From positions 1-64,000 of the forward strand of contig CANKII010000005.1 in the NCBI GenBank assembly GCA_947482115.1: a stretch of DNA of 64,000 nucleotides, read 5' to 3'. Under the pieces are notes generated by a model, which searched no databases, was not told the DNA's origin, and saw nothing but the letters and a program-made list of their open reading frames with translations. The position numbers and the translations under genes were made by a program. This DNA is from Fibrobacterota bacterium. Lineage in GTDB: Bacteria; Fibrobacterota; Fibrobacteria; UBA11236. Below are positions 54,139 to 64,000 of the stretch, piece after piece. How positions within the stretch are numbered: position 1 is the stretch's first letter; every line of letters starts with the position of its first letter.

Positions 54139-55269
54139 GTGGATTTGAACAACGCATTCATTCAAAAAGCAGCCGAGGCCCTGGAAAAATCCGGGTTCCG
54201 CATTTCCCAAACACAGTTCACCATCGGCTTCGACGGTTTCGTGGATGAAATCCTCCATGCCGTGGACACCCGTTCGAGTAAAAAGGATTGGACACGCGTC
54301 CCCACCTTAATCGAATTTGCCGCACGCATCTCCTCTGCAGCCGGAAAGTCCGCCAACATTGAAATGGTTCCCCAACAAATCAAAGCCGGTGGAAACGGCC
54401 CGCTGATGTCCATGGCCGTAACGGGTATGGGCGGAAAGGTCAATTGCATCGGCCTGCTGGGCTATCCCAATGTGCATCCGGTGTTTCAATCGCTGGGCGA
54501 AAAGGCAACGCTTTATTCTGTGGGTAATCCCGGCCATACGGATGCGCTGGAGTTTCAGGACGGCAAGCTCATGCTGGGCAAGCTGAACACCATCTCCAAC
54601 ATGTGCTGGGAAAAACTGCAGGAAGTCATTGGAGCGGCTCGTTTTCGCGGATTGATTCTGGATGCAAATCTCGTGGCCTGCACCAACTGGACCATGCTCA
54701 CCGAAATGGAAAGCATCCTCGATCATTTGATCGAAATGGTTCCGGCAGGAGCTGCTGTTCGTTTCTTTTTCGATCTCGCCGATCCGGAAAAAAGATCCCA
54801 CGAGGATTTGAAACACGTGCTCGGCCAAATCAGCAAACTCAATGCACGGGCAAACTGCGTATTGGGACTCAACCTCCGTGAAGCCGAACAGGTTAGCGAA
54901 GTCCTTGGCTTGAAGGATGTGCCGGTGGAAACAGTTGCAAGTGTGGAAGCCGCCTCGGCCCGCATCGCAAAGGCAATGGGCTTACACGGTGTCGTGGTGC
55001 ATGCCATCAAATGCGCCGGTGCTTTCATCAACGGTGAAACCGCGGGAATAGAGGGCCCCTATTGCGCCAATCCCAAACTCTCTACCGGAGCCGGAGATCA
55101 TTTCAACGGCGGATTCGTCAGCGGTTGGATGGGCGGATTGTCGGTACACGATTCTCTGTATAGCGGTGTGGGAACTTCAGGCTGGTATGTGCGCAATGCC
55201 CGCAGCCCGGGCCATGCAGACGTCGTCGGATTCCTGAAAAATTGGGCTGTAGGGAAATTGGACGATTAA
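54139..55269 (+). CDS. PfkB-family carbohydrate kinase
   Basis: GGNGPLMSMAVTGMGGKVNCIGLLG, STGAGDHFNGGFVSG. Confidence 0.85.
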   Translation: MDLNNAFIQKAAEALEKSGFRISQTQFTIGFDGFVDEILHAVDTRSSKKDWTRVPTLIEFAARISSAAGKSANIEMVPQQIKAGGNGPLMSMAVTGMGGKVNCIGLLGYPNVHPVFQSLGEKATLYSVGNPGHTDALEFQDGKLMLGKLNTISNMCWEKLQEVIGAARFRGLILDANLVACTNWTMLTEMESILDHLIEMVPAGAAVRFFFDLADPEKRSHEDLKHVLGQISKLNARANCVLGLNLREAEQVSEVLGLKDVPVETVASVEAASARIAKAMGLHGVVVHAIKCAGAFINGETAGIEGPYCANPKLSTGAGDHFNGGFVSGWMGGLSVHDSLYSGVGTSGWYVRNARSPGHADVVGFLKNWAVGKLDD

Positions 55270-55277
55270 TCGCTCAT

Positions 55278-55376
55278 CTCGATACGCCCGCCTCCGGCGG
55301 ACTACTCGATGAGCGGTTCTTTGTTAAGGACGTAGAAGTGATGGCCGAGTAGCCCGCCGGAGGAGGGCGTATCGAG
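55278..55376. repeat. 31-bp inverted repeat pair between convergent genes
   Basis: CTCGATACGCCCGCCTCCGGCGGACTACTCG (55278-55308) and near-perfect inverse (55346-55376). Confidence 0.9.
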
Positions 55377-55384
55377 GTCAAGCC

Positions 55385-56854
55385 CTACGATGGAAAACCA
55401 ATACGAATCGCTGCGGATGCAGCACCTAAACGACGCAGAACAGTTTCCCGGCCCAACGCAGCCATCAATTCAAAAAGGCCGGGTCCAAACGGCAATCCTG
55501 ACAACGCCAAACGGGTAGGATGAATCAAATCCCCACCCTTCTTCCCCATTTTCTCCGCAGCATCGCGATAGCAAGCTTCCAAGGTGGGCGCTTCGAAGTT
55601 TGGCAACAATTCCAATTCTGCAATAAGCGTATCCAATAAAATCTCTGCGCCCGGCACAAAATATTTCTTGCGGGATTTTTCGTCGTAGGTTTCAGGTTCT
55701 TTGAAGAAATACAACCCGAATTCCACAAAGTCCGGCAAACGCTTAGAACGGTCTTTTAGCAAGGCAATGGCTTGCACGATATAGGACTCTGAAAATTCGG
55801 CCAAAGGCGCACCGGCTTTTTCCCACAACGGTTTCAACAATGGCAGAAAATATTCTGCGGGACGTTGGAGAAAATACTGGCCGTTTAACCATTCCAATTT
55901 TCGTTCGTCAAACACAGCGCTTTTGGGATGGACTCGATCGAGTGTGAATTTCTCGATGAGAACGTCCTTCTCCATGTACTCCAAATCCTCGCCCGGACTC
56001 CAGCCCAATAGCGAGAGGAAATTCACCATCACTTCAGGCAAATAACCCAGGTCGCGATAATCCCCCACCGAAGCCGCGCCCTTGCGCTTGCTGAGCTTGC
56101 CACCGCCTTCCGCCAGAATGACGGGGAGATGACAGAACGTGGGAGGCTCCCAGCCCAAGGCCTGATAAAGCAACACATGACGCGGCGTGCTGGGAATCCA
56201 TTCATCGCCGCGCAACACATGACTGATCTCCATAAGATGATCATCCACCACATTGGCGAGATGGTAGGTTGGGAATCCGTCCGTTTTCAACAGTACCAAA
56301 TCATCGAGAATACGATTCTGATATTCGATTTGACCGCGAATCAGATCGGTGAATATTGTGTTTCCGTGAAAAGGGACCTTGAAGCGAATGACATGTTTTT
56401 CACCCGCCTGTATGCGCTGCGCAGCCACAGCCACAGGCAGATTGCGACAAAGACGATCATAACTCGATGGAAGGTTGTTGAGCTTTTGCTGTTCGCGCAA
56501 AGCATCCAAACGCTCGGAGGTACAGAAGCAGGGATAGGCGTGGCCGGTTTCAACCAGTTGTTTGGCGTATTTCTGATAATGCGGCAAACGCTGGGACTGG
56601 AAATAGGATTCATGCGGGCCGCCGACTTCGGGACCTTCATCCCAGGAAAGTCCCAGCCATTTCAAATCCGCGATGAGTTCCTTCAGTGCATTTTCATCAT
56701 AACGGGTTTGATCCGTGTCTTCAATGCGCAACAGAAAATCACCGCCGGTATGCCGGGCAAAGAGCCAGTTGAAAATGGCGGTGCGCGCGCCGCCCACATG
56801 GAGATATCCCGTGGGACTGGGGGCGAAACGGACTCGGACGCGTTTTTCAGTCAT
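55385..56854 (-). CDS. gltX: Glutamyl-tRNA synthetase
   Basis: FAPSPTGYLHVGGARTAIFNWLFAR, KLSKRKGAASVGDYR. Confidence 0.96.
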   Translation of the reverse strand: MTEKRVRVRFAPSPTGYLHVGGARTAIFNWLFARHTGGDFLLRIEDTDQTRYDENALKELIADLKWLGLSWDEGPEVGGPHESYFQSQRLPHYQKYAKQLVETGHAYPCFCTSERLDALREQQKLNNLPSSYDRLCRNLPVAVAAQRIQAGEKHVIRFKVPFHGNTIFTDLIRGQIEYQNRILDDLVLLKTDGFPTYHLANVVDDHLMEISHVLRGDEWIPSTPRHVLLYQALGWEPPTFCHLPVILAEGGGKLSKRKGAASVGDYRDLGYLPEVMVNFLSLLGWSPGEDLEYMEKDVLIEKFTLDRVHPKSAVFDERKLEWLNGQYFLQRPAEYFLPLLKPLWEKAGAPLAEFSESYIVQAIALLKDRSKRLPDFVEFGLYFFKEPETYDEKSRKKYFVPGAEILLDTLIAELELLPNFEAPTLEACYRDAAEKMGKKGGDLIHPTRLALSGLPFGPGLFELMAALGRETVLRRLGAASAAIRIGFPS

Positions 56855-56915
56855 GGAAGATTTTCGGGAATTGAAAATGAAAAGACTTAATCGGATTCAC
56901 ATTCCTCAAAGTGCA

Positions 56916-57010
56916 TGGCGGAGAGGAAGGGATTCGAACCCTTGGTAGAAGAATTCACTCCTACATCGGTTTAGCAAACCGGCGCCTTCGACCAGCTCGG
57001 CCACCTCTCC
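56916..57010 (-). tRNA. tRNA-Ser (anticodon GCT)
   Basis: GGAGAGG acceptor, long variable arm, loop TTGCTAA, encoded CCA. Confidence 0.95.
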
Positions 57011-57116
57011 GAAACCATGGACTTTCGGAATCCCCCGGACACAAAACTGTCCAAGAGGCGGAAAGTATAGCTATTCTCGTCGTTTTGGTTCAGAATCTGG
57101 GGGTGGGATTCCTAAT

Positions 57117-60100
57117 TTGATGGGCCTACCCATGAATAAAAGCCCCCGATTTCTGCCCTTGTTGGCTATTGCATTCCTCGCAGGAATCGTTCTGGCCTCC
57201 GGATCGTTTGTGGCCGTGAAAATTGCAGGGAGCCGACCGGACCCTGTTTTCACACGCGAAGGAATCCTCAAAATATTGGGACGGGAATCGGTGGTTTATT
57301 TCGCGGATGGAAAAACTCCGGTGGGCACTTTTTTTGCAGACGCCCATCGCGATTACGTTCCCTTCGATTCCATTCCCAAAACCATCGTCGATGCGCTGGT
57401 CTCCGCCGAGGATCGCAATTATTGGACTCATGGCGGCGTGGATTACCGGGGTTTTGCCTCGGCGATGTGGGATAACTTAAAGTCCATGAGTTTGAAACGC
57501 GGGGGCAGCACGCTCACCCAGCAAACGGCCAAAAATTTGTTCGGAAGACGCGGGAGAACGGTTCGCGGCAAAATCGACGAGCTGATCAACGCCTATAAAT
57601 TGGAAAAACATTTTTCCAAGCAGGAGATTCTGGAATTTTATTTGAACCAGTTCTTCGTCACCGGCAACGGACACGGAGTACGCATTGCCGCGCGATATTT
57701 CTTCGACAAGGACCTTAAGAACTTGGACCTCGCAGAATGCGCTTTCATCGCCGGTTCGGTGAAAGGCCCCAACCAATACAATCCGTTTCTGCAGGATACG
57801 AAAACGAAAAGGGATGCGGTGCTTCAACGGGCAAACTACCGTGTGGCCTACGTCCTGAAACAAATGCGGCGGCAGGAAAAAATTTCAGAAACGGATTATC
57901 AAAAGGCGCTGGCGGAGAAACTTCCCTTCCGGCGCGGCCTGTTCCGATACAGCCTCTCCACCAATATGGTGACCGTGAAACATTTGTTGGACAATCCGGA
58001 AATGCAGAAGGTTCTGACGGAACACGGAGTCGAGGATTACACCACGGCAGGTCTGCAGGTTTTCACCACGCTGGATCCGGAAGTGCAACGGGCCACGGAA
58101 TATGCGGTCTATTCCAATCTCTGGCGGCTCGATCTTCTGTTGCGCGGATACCACTCCCCCGCCGACACGGATGCAGAATTATTGTCTCATTTCATTCCGG
58201 GAGAATTCCATACCGGACGCGTCATCGCATTGGAACTTCGACAGGGTATTCCCGTCAATCTTCGCGTCAGTTTTGGCGCGCTCGAAGGTACGGTTCCACA
58301 AGCGGCATTGGAAGCTTTCTTCAAACAATGGAACCGCCGTCAATCCGGCAGCGATGCGGTTCCCTCCAAACATGCCATGGCCACATTCGCGGCCCAGTAT
58401 TTGAAAAAAGGCCAATCCGTATTTTGCGCCATTCCCTATCGCACTCCGCAGGAACTTGCAGTCCGTAATAATCTGGGCTCCGAATTGGAACTGACGCAAA
58501 AGCCGTCGATTCAAGGTGCGGCACAGGTGATTCAGGCGGGACGGGTTTTGGCCAACGTGGGCGGCTTTGGAAACACAGGATATGATCGGGTGAATCAGGC
58601 CCGGCGGCAGTTCGGATCCGCGTTCAAACCGCTGGTGTATGCCGCAGCATTGGAACTGGGTTGGAAACCCCTGGATGCGCTTCACAACTTCCGCCAGATT
58701 TTTCACATAGGCAATGTGTTCTACAATCCCAAACCGGATCACCCGCCGGAAGACACGGTCAGCATGGCATGGGCCGGACGCCGCTCCGAAAATATCGGCA
58801 GTGTTTATCTCCTCTTTCATCTTTTTGACAAGACCGACTTTTCCCATTTCTGGGAAGCGTGCCGCTCCATGCGTCTCGCACCGGACAACTTTCCCTCGCA
58901 GGCGGATTTTGAAACCTATGTGCGCGACACGCTGGGATTGATTCTGGATGACGAACATCTCCGGGAATTGCGCTACCGCAAAGCGGTTGAAGACCTCTCC
59001 ATCGATTTGATCTTTGAAGGCCTTGTTCAAGAAGCCGAACACTTGCGCGATTTGCCCTACGGCGCGGGCTTTCATGCCGAACGCGCAAAACACCAAAACT
59101 CGCATGACCCCGAGGATCAACTTGCATCGCGTCTTTTGCAGAACTCGTATCTGGATTTGCTGGAAAGATCTTCAACGTCATCCGACTCACTCATGATGGG
59201 CGGAGTCTCACGCGAAACGCTGTTGAAGATCGATGCCACTTTGAAAAACCGCATTGGAGCAGATACGGGTTCCCGATACAGTACCGAGAACCTCTATGCC
59301 TCCACGGATTTCCGGGCGCTGGCGGCATTGCATTACATGGTAGCCTTTAGCCACAAGATCGGAATCACCTCCAAGCTCGATCCCGTCGCCTCCTTTCCCC
59401 TCGGCGTCAATGCCATTTCGCTCGGCGAAGCGGTGAACTCCTATCAGGCCTTCCAGGACGGCGGCGCATACCACACGCATCTGGGTCAATCCCAGCTTTA
59501 CATCGAAAAGATCTCCATGCCCGATGGGCAGGTCATTTTTACGGACACGGCCATGCGTGATTCTGTCCTTTCCAACCGGACGCGATATTCGCTGGAAGCT
59601 ATTTTGGGAGCCGTAGTTCGCGGCGGCACAGGACAAAGAATAGGACGGGAGTTGCGCATGCCCTCAGGGAGGGATTCAGTGGGTATTGTGGTTCCGGCTT
59701 TTGGAAAGACGGGAACCACCAACGATTATCGCAATGCCGCGTTTTTCGGATATGTCGCCGCGCCGCGTGAAGAAGGAAAAGGATTCGATCCCGCCACGGG
59801 CTATGTGATCGGTGTTTATTCCGGTTTCGATGACAATGTAGGCATGACCCGTCCGGGATTTCGCGGGACGGGAGCCAGTGCGGCAGTGCCGGCATGGTTG
59901 AACATTGCCCAAACCCTGGTCAAACTCAAAAACTTTTCGATGCCAGACTCTATGATCTCCGAAACGGGTGAGGCCCCCTTGTTTGAGCGGGAGAAATACA
60001 AGCGATATGCGGTTTCACGCCGAACCGGTCTTCCAATTGTCGCGGGAGATTCCGCTGCTCCCGCATATGCGGACGATTTGGCGGATGAATTGGATGCAAG

Positions 60101-60152
60101 TGGCGCAGCAGGAACAACCGGCGCCACATCGTTATGGATTCGGGAGGAATGA
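57117..60152 (+). CDS. Class A penicillin-binding protein (transglycosylase/transpeptidase)
   Basis: SAEDRNYWTHGGVDYRG, RGGSTLTQQTAKNLFG; transpeptidase GSAFKPLVY and FGKTGTTNDYRNAAFFGY. Confidence 0.93.
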   Translation: MMGLPMNKSPRFLPLLAIAFLAGIVLASGSFVAVKIAGSRPDPVFTREGILKILGRESVVYFADGKTPVGTFFADAHRDYVPFDSIPKTIVDALVSAEDRNYWTHGGVDYRGFASAMWDNLKSMSLKRGGSTLTQQTAKNLFGRRGRTVRGKIDELINAYKLEKHFSKQEILEFYLNQFFVTGNGHGVRIAARYFFDKDLKNLDLAECAFIAGSVKGPNQYNPFLQDTKTKRDAVLQRANYRVAYVLKQMRRQEKISETDYQKALAEKLPFRRGLFRYSLSTNMVTVKHLLDNPEMQKVLTEHGVEDYTTAGLQVFTTLDPEVQRATEYAVYSNLWRLDLLLRGYHSPADTDAELLSHFIPGEFHTGRVIALELRQGIPVNLRVSFGALEGTVPQAALEAFFKQWNRRQSGSDAVPSKHAMATFAAQYLKKGQSVFCAIPYRTPQELAVRNNLGSELELTQKPSIQGAAQVIQAGRVLANVGGFGNTGYDRVNQARRQFGSAFKPLVYAAALELGWKPLDALHNFRQIFHIGNVFYNPKPDHPPEDTVSMAWAGRRSENIGSVYLLFHLFDKTDFSHFWEACRSMRLAPDNFPSQADFETYVRDTLGLILDDEHLRELRYRKAVEDLSIDLIFEGLVQEAEHLRDLPYGAGFHAERAKHQNSHDPEDQLASRLLQNSYLDLLERSSTSSDSLMMGGVSRETLLKIDATLKNRIGADTGSRYSTENLYASTDFRALAALHYMVAFSHKIGITSKLDPVASFPLGVNAISLGEAVNSYQAFQDGGAYHTHLGQSQLYIEKISMPDGQVIFTDTAMRDSVLSNRTRYSLEAILGAVVRGGTGQRIGRELRMPSGRDSVGIVVPAFGKTGTTNDYRNAAFFGYVAAPREEGKGFDPATGYVIGVYSGFDDNVGMTRPGFRGTGASAAVPAWLNIAQTLVKLKNFSMPDSMISETGEAPLFEREKYKRYAVSRRTGLPIVAGDSAAPAYADDLADELDASGAAGTTGATSLWIREE

Positions 60153-61315
60153 TGGGTTTTTGGAAAAGTCCCGCATCGGCAGCAATCTTGTTCGCCGCTT
60201 TGTTGACGGGGCTCATGGGATGTGCAGGCACCGCACCCGCTGGAGATGGTAAAGGTGCGGGCGGAGGATCTGCCAATCTGGAATCCATCCGGCCCGAACT
60301 GCATGCCTCGGAGGATTCGCTCATTCTGGATTTGCTGATCGGCTATCAATCGCTTTTGGCTAACACCCAGAATACGGAGACCATGCGCCGGGCACGCGAT
60401 GCGCGCAATCAACTGGAATACATGCTTCGCTACGGAGGCGTTGTAAGTCACGGTCGTGAGGGGCGTGTTTTCACCTTGCCCAATGGCACAAAGCTGACTT
60501 TGCAGGAAATGGCCGAGCAAATGTCCAAGGCACTGCTGTTTGTAGAGGACACGAATTGGAACCCGGAGACGGATCGCGCCCATGAAATCTTGAAACACAA
60601 ACCCGAGCTTGCCGAACTCGCTGAAGATGCCAACTGGGTAATCACGCTTTCAAATGCATTGGATGGCACTTTGCCCGCCAATGTGAAAAAACAATTGCGG
60701 AGCATCCATGAAAACTATTCCAAAGGCGGCTCCCACCAGGATATCGCAAGACAAGTCAACACCCTGATTCCCAAAGTGAATGACGAACACTTGAAAAAGG
60801 AATTGAAGAAACTGGCCAACCGCAGCTGGGATCGCGACAAGCGAGCGGGAAAGATGGACTCCACCTCCGTAAGGGCGGATAATCATCCGCCCCAACAAAT
60901 GGATACAACGAAATCCACACCGCCCCAAAAAGCTACCCCAATCAAATCAGCCGCATCCCTTCCAGCTCAACAAGATTCGCTGAAGGAAACATCGGATCGA
61001 ATTGACTCGCTATCCTCCAAGGGAAACTATCTCGAAGCCTTGCGCGTGCTGGAAACTGTCGAAGATCAGGCCGGGGCTAACTGGGTGCTGGAACGGCGGC
61101 AGAGCCTCGGTAATCGATACTGTGAAGACCGCCGCAATGTGGCCGCAGCATCCTTCATCACCGCCAGAAAATCGAATGTGGATTCCACCCGTGTCCGGTA
61201 TTTGCGGCAAAGCCTTTCACAACTGGACAGTTGTTTGTTCCAATTTCCGGACGCAAAAATTGCGGACAAGGTTCGCCGCAATCGCGCTTTGGTTGAGAAA
61301 GAGTTACGTCACTAA
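60134..61315 (+). CDS. Hypothetical lipoprotein
   Basis: LTGLMGCAGT lipobox, helical repeats. Confidence 0.65.
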   Translation: MDSGGMMGFWKSPASAAILFAALLTGLMGCAGTAPAGDGKGAGGGSANLESIRPELHASEDSLILDLLIGYQSLLANTQNTETMRRARDARNQLEYMLRYGGVVSHGREGRVFTLPNGTKLTLQEMAEQMSKALLFVEDTNWNPETDRAHEILKHKPELAELAEDANWVITLSNALDGTLPANVKKQLRSIHENYSKGGSHQDIARQVNTLIPKVNDEHLKKELKKLANRSWDRDKRAGKMDSTSVRADNHPPQQMDTTKSTPPQKATPIKSAASLPAQQDSLKETSDRIDSLSSKGNYLEALRVLETVEDQAGANWVLERRQSLGNRYCEDRRNVAAASFITARKSNVDSTRVRYLRQSLSQLDSCLFQFPDAKIADKVRRNRALVEKELRH

Positions 61316-61316
61316 A

Positions 61317-62231
61317 ATGCCTCCACGCAAGAAATCCTCCCCCAAGTCCGGGGTTGCGGCACGGGTGCCGCTGCCTTTGTTCCCCATGAAGGCGTTTCAA
61401 GCGCTACTGCCGCTCGCTTTTGCAGAAGACGAGGGTACCGGAGACGTCACTTCGGAAGCCACTCTCGATTCGAATCATCGCAGTCACGCCGTTCTGCTTT
61501 GCAAAGAGAACGGCATTCTCGCAGGTGTTCCCGCAGTCGAGGCCATCTTTCGTTATCGCGGTCTTGCTCCACGTCTGGAATGGTTCGTTCAGGAAGGCGA
61601 TGCAATTCATTCAGGAGACATTCTCGCCCGCATGGAAGGCGAAACCAAAGGGCTGCTTGTTTGTGAGCGCATTCTCCTGAATTTTCTCCAGCGTTTTTGC
61701 GGCATCGCTTCAACCACCCGGAAATATGTGAACGCTTTGTCCGGTTCCAAAACAAAAATTCTCGACACCCGCAAAACCCTTCCCGGTTATCGCGCATTGG
61801 ATAAATACGCCGTGGCCGTGGGTGGCGGAAGCAACCATCGCCACGGGCTTTTCGATCAGATCTTGATCAAGGACAATCACGCCGAAGCCTGCGGTTCGGT
61901 GCAAAAAGCAGTGGGAAAAGCCGCCTCGCAATTCGGCCGCTCCTATGTCATTGAAGCCGAGGTCAAAACTCTGGAACAACTGGAAACGTTACTTGAGGCT
62001 CCAGTGGACGTGATCCTACTCGACAACATGAATGACACGACTTTGCGAAAAGCGATAAAACGGGTTAAAGCCGTGGCACCCCGGATACGACTCGAGGCCA
62101 GTGGAAATATGGATATTACCCGCGTGAAAAAATTGCGCAACTTCGGTCTGGATTTTATTTCCGTGGGCGGCCTGACACACAGCGTCAAGGCTTTGGATCT
62201 TTCCCTCAAGATCGGAAATTTCCCGCGATGA
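61317..62231 (+). CDS. nadC: Nicotinate-nucleotide pyrophosphorylase
   Basis: EDEGTGDVTSEAT, ILDTRKTLPGYRALDKYAVAVGGGSNHRHGLFDQILIKDNH. Confidence 0.97.
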   Translation: MPPRKKSSPKSGVAARVPLPLFPMKAFQALLPLAFAEDEGTGDVTSEATLDSNHRSHAVLLCKENGILAGVPAVEAIFRYRGLAPRLEWFVQEGDAIHSGDILARMEGETKGLLVCERILLNFLQRFCGIASTTRKYVNALSGSKTKILDTRKTLPGYRALDKYAVAVGGGSNHRHGLFDQILIKDNHAEACGSVQKAVGKAASQFGRSYVIEAEVKTLEQLETLLEAPVDVILLDNMNDTTLRKAIKRVKAVAPRIRLEASGNMDITRVKKLRNFGLDFISVGGLTHSVKALDLSLKIGNFPR

Positions 62232-63070
62232 AAAAAGGGAATGACTTTCGCCTTGTCGTGGATATCGGTAACACGCATACCGTGATTGGATTGTTCCAGG
62301 GTGCGAAAATTCAACGCAACTGGCGGCTGGCAACGCGCAAAGACACGACGGTGGATGAAATCGCGTTCTGGTTACAGGGATTGAACCTTGTAGGGGCGAC
62401 CCACCCTTCGACTACGCTCAGGGACCATGGGTCGCCCCTACAAGGTTCGGCATTGGCATCCGTGGTGCCAACGCAGGATAACGCCTGGTTGTCCGCCATG
62501 GAAAATGTGTTCGGGATAAAACCCCGCATCCTCAATTACAAGGATTGCCTGGGCCTTAAACTCGATTATGAAATCCCCAGTCAAATCGGTGCGGATCGAC
62601 TGGCCAATGTATTGGGAGCCGAGGCTTTGGGAATTAAAGAAGGTGTCATCATCGATTTTGGAACCGCCACCACTTTCGACGTGTTTGCGAACCACACCTA
62701 TTACGGCGGTGTCATTTGCCCGGGCATTCAAACCGGTTTGCGGACTCTAGTACAAAGCACCGCCAAACTCGCCGAGCCGGAATTGCGGTGGCCGAAGCAG
62801 TCCGTGGGGCGAACCACGGATGAAGCTTTACGCATCGGCATTTTGCACGGCTCGCTGGGCATGATTGAAAGCCTGTTGAAGAATATTCTTGCCGAATCTT
62901 ATTTCGGAAAAAAGAAGCCCGTGGTGATTGCCACGGGAGGGTTGGCGGTTTGGATGCGCGATCACACCAAGGCCATTCAGCGCTTCGAACCGGATTTGAC
63001 ATTGGCGGGCATCAATCATTTGCTGTCCGGAAAAACCCCGGTGGGTTCCACACGAAGGAGTGCAAAGTGA
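62228..63070 (+). CDS. coaX: Type III pantothenate kinase
   Basis: [50 protein letters not shown]. Confidence 0.95.
   Translation: MKKGNDFRLVVDIGNTHTVIGLFQGAKIQRNWRLATRKDTTVDEIAFWLQGLNLVGATHPSTTLRDHGSPLQGSALASVVPTQDNAWLSAMENVFGIKPRILNYKDCLGLKLDYEIPSQIGADRLANVLGAEALGIKEGVIIDFGTATTFDVFANHTYYGGVICPGIQTGLRTLVQSTAKLAEPELRWPKQSVGRTTDEALRIGILHGSLGMIESLLKNILAESYFGKKKPVVIATGGLAVWMRDHTKAIQRFEPDLTLAGINHLLSGKTPVGSTRRSAK
62383..62448. repeat. 66-bp palindromic element inserted in frame in coaX
   Basis: Perfect 21-bp arms GAACCTTGTAGGGGCGACCCA (62383-62403 / 62428-62448) around CCCTTCGACTACGCTCAGGG. Confidence 0.92.
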
Positions 63071-63999
63071 AAATTCTGGTCACTGGCGGAGCGGGATTTT
63101 TAGGCTCTCATTTGTGCGAGCGGCTCCTCACCGAGGGTCACGATGTCGTTTGCCTCGACAATTTTTTCACAGGCACTAAAAACAATGTGCGGCATTTGCG
63201 CGAACACGCCTCCTTTGAACTGCTCCGTCACGATGTGACCATGCCGTTGTTCATCGAGGTCGATCGCATTTACAATCTGGCCTGTCCGGCATCCCCCGTG
63301 CATTACCAGTACAATCCGGTCAAGACCATCAAGACCAGTGTCATGGGCGCCATCAACATGCTCGGCCTCGCCAAACGCACGAAAGCCCGCATTCTTCAGG
63401 CCTCCACCAGCGAAGTGTACGGCGATCCGCAGGTGCATCCACAGCGCGAAGATTATTGGGGAAACGTGAATCCCATTGGAATCCGCTCCTGCTACGACGA
63501 GGGCAAACGTGTGGCGGAAACCCTGTTCTTCGACTATCATCGCCAGAATCAGGTGGACATTCGCGTCATGCGCATTTTCAATACCTACGGACCGCGCATG
63601 CATCCCGATGACGGCCGCGTGGTTTCCAACTTCATCGTGCAGGCATTACGCGGTCAGGACATCACAATCTACGGCGATGGTTCGCAAACGCGCTCCTTCT
63701 GCTTCGCATCGGATTTGATCGACGGCATGGTGAAGTTGATGAATCATCCTTCCTGCGTGGGCCCAGTGAATGTTGGAAATCCGGTGGAGTTCACCATCAA
63801 ACAATTAGCGGAGCAAGTGATTGCCCTGACCGGAAGCAAAAGCAAGTTAGTTACCAAACCGCTTCCCAGCGATGATCCGAAACAACGCCAGCCGGATATT
63901 TCACTGGCACGGAAAGAATTGGGATGGGAACCGAAGGTTCCATTGAAAGATGGCTTGGTTCAGACCATTGCGTATTTTGAAAAATTATTGGCGGTGTAA
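63067..63999 (+). CDS. UDP-glucuronate decarboxylase / NAD-dependent epimerase family
   Basis: [52 protein letters not shown] start. Confidence 0.92.
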   Translation: MKILVTGGAGFLGSHLCERLLTEGHDVVCLDNFFTGTKNNVRHLREHASFELLRHDVTMPLFIEVDRIYNLACPASPVHYQYNPVKTIKTSVMGAINMLGLAKRTKARILQASTSEVYGDPQVHPQREDYWGNVNPIGIRSCYDEGKRVAETLFFDYHRQNQVDIRVMRIFNTYGPRMHPDDGRVVSNFIVQALRGQDITIYGDGSQTRSFCFASDLIDGMVKLMNHPSCVGPVNVGNPVEFTIKQLAEQVIALTGSKSKLVTKPLPSDDPKQRQPDISLARKELGWEPKVPLKDGLVQTIAYFEKLLAV

Positions 64000-64000
64000 C

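Overview
64 kb of contiguous, mostly core chromosomal bacterial DNA; protein style (T9SS/Fibrobacter-like C-terminal sorting tails, alternative complex III) suggests a Fibrobacterota-like or FCB-group Gram-negative, which is inference only. Main content: a long respiratory cluster (DUF420-ctaA-ctaB-actABCDEF-two small paralogous membrane proteins-SCO-coxBACD); nadA/nadC; EamA exporter; gph-miaB; panD-LytR_C-rsfS-argS; glnD-mlaE-DUF4175-DUF4159; a YefM/YoeB-type TA pair; SLT-cdsA-plsC-gpsA; purK-purE; a nitrogen locus (amt, porin, glnB); pfkB kinase-gltX; PBP1-type transglycosylase; coaX and a UDP-glucuronate decarboxylase. tRNA-Leu(CAA), tRNA-Pro(CGG) and tRNA-Ser(GCT) are present. Best second-look items: (1) decayed urea uptake/urease remnants (urtE', ureF', ureG', possibly ureJ') between amt and a porin, flanked by sigma-54-like promoters; (2) a candidate transcription attenuator (33-codon, possibly leaderless leader ORF + antiterminator + terminator) in front of an EamA exporter, divergent from nadA; (3) an untracked 21-aa Lys/Ala microprotein with a perfect Shine-Dalgarno; (4) REP-like palindromes, one inserted in frame into coaX; (5) an isolated AT-rich gene with a PD-(D/E)XK-like motif. 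No CRISPR array, phage or transposase was seen.
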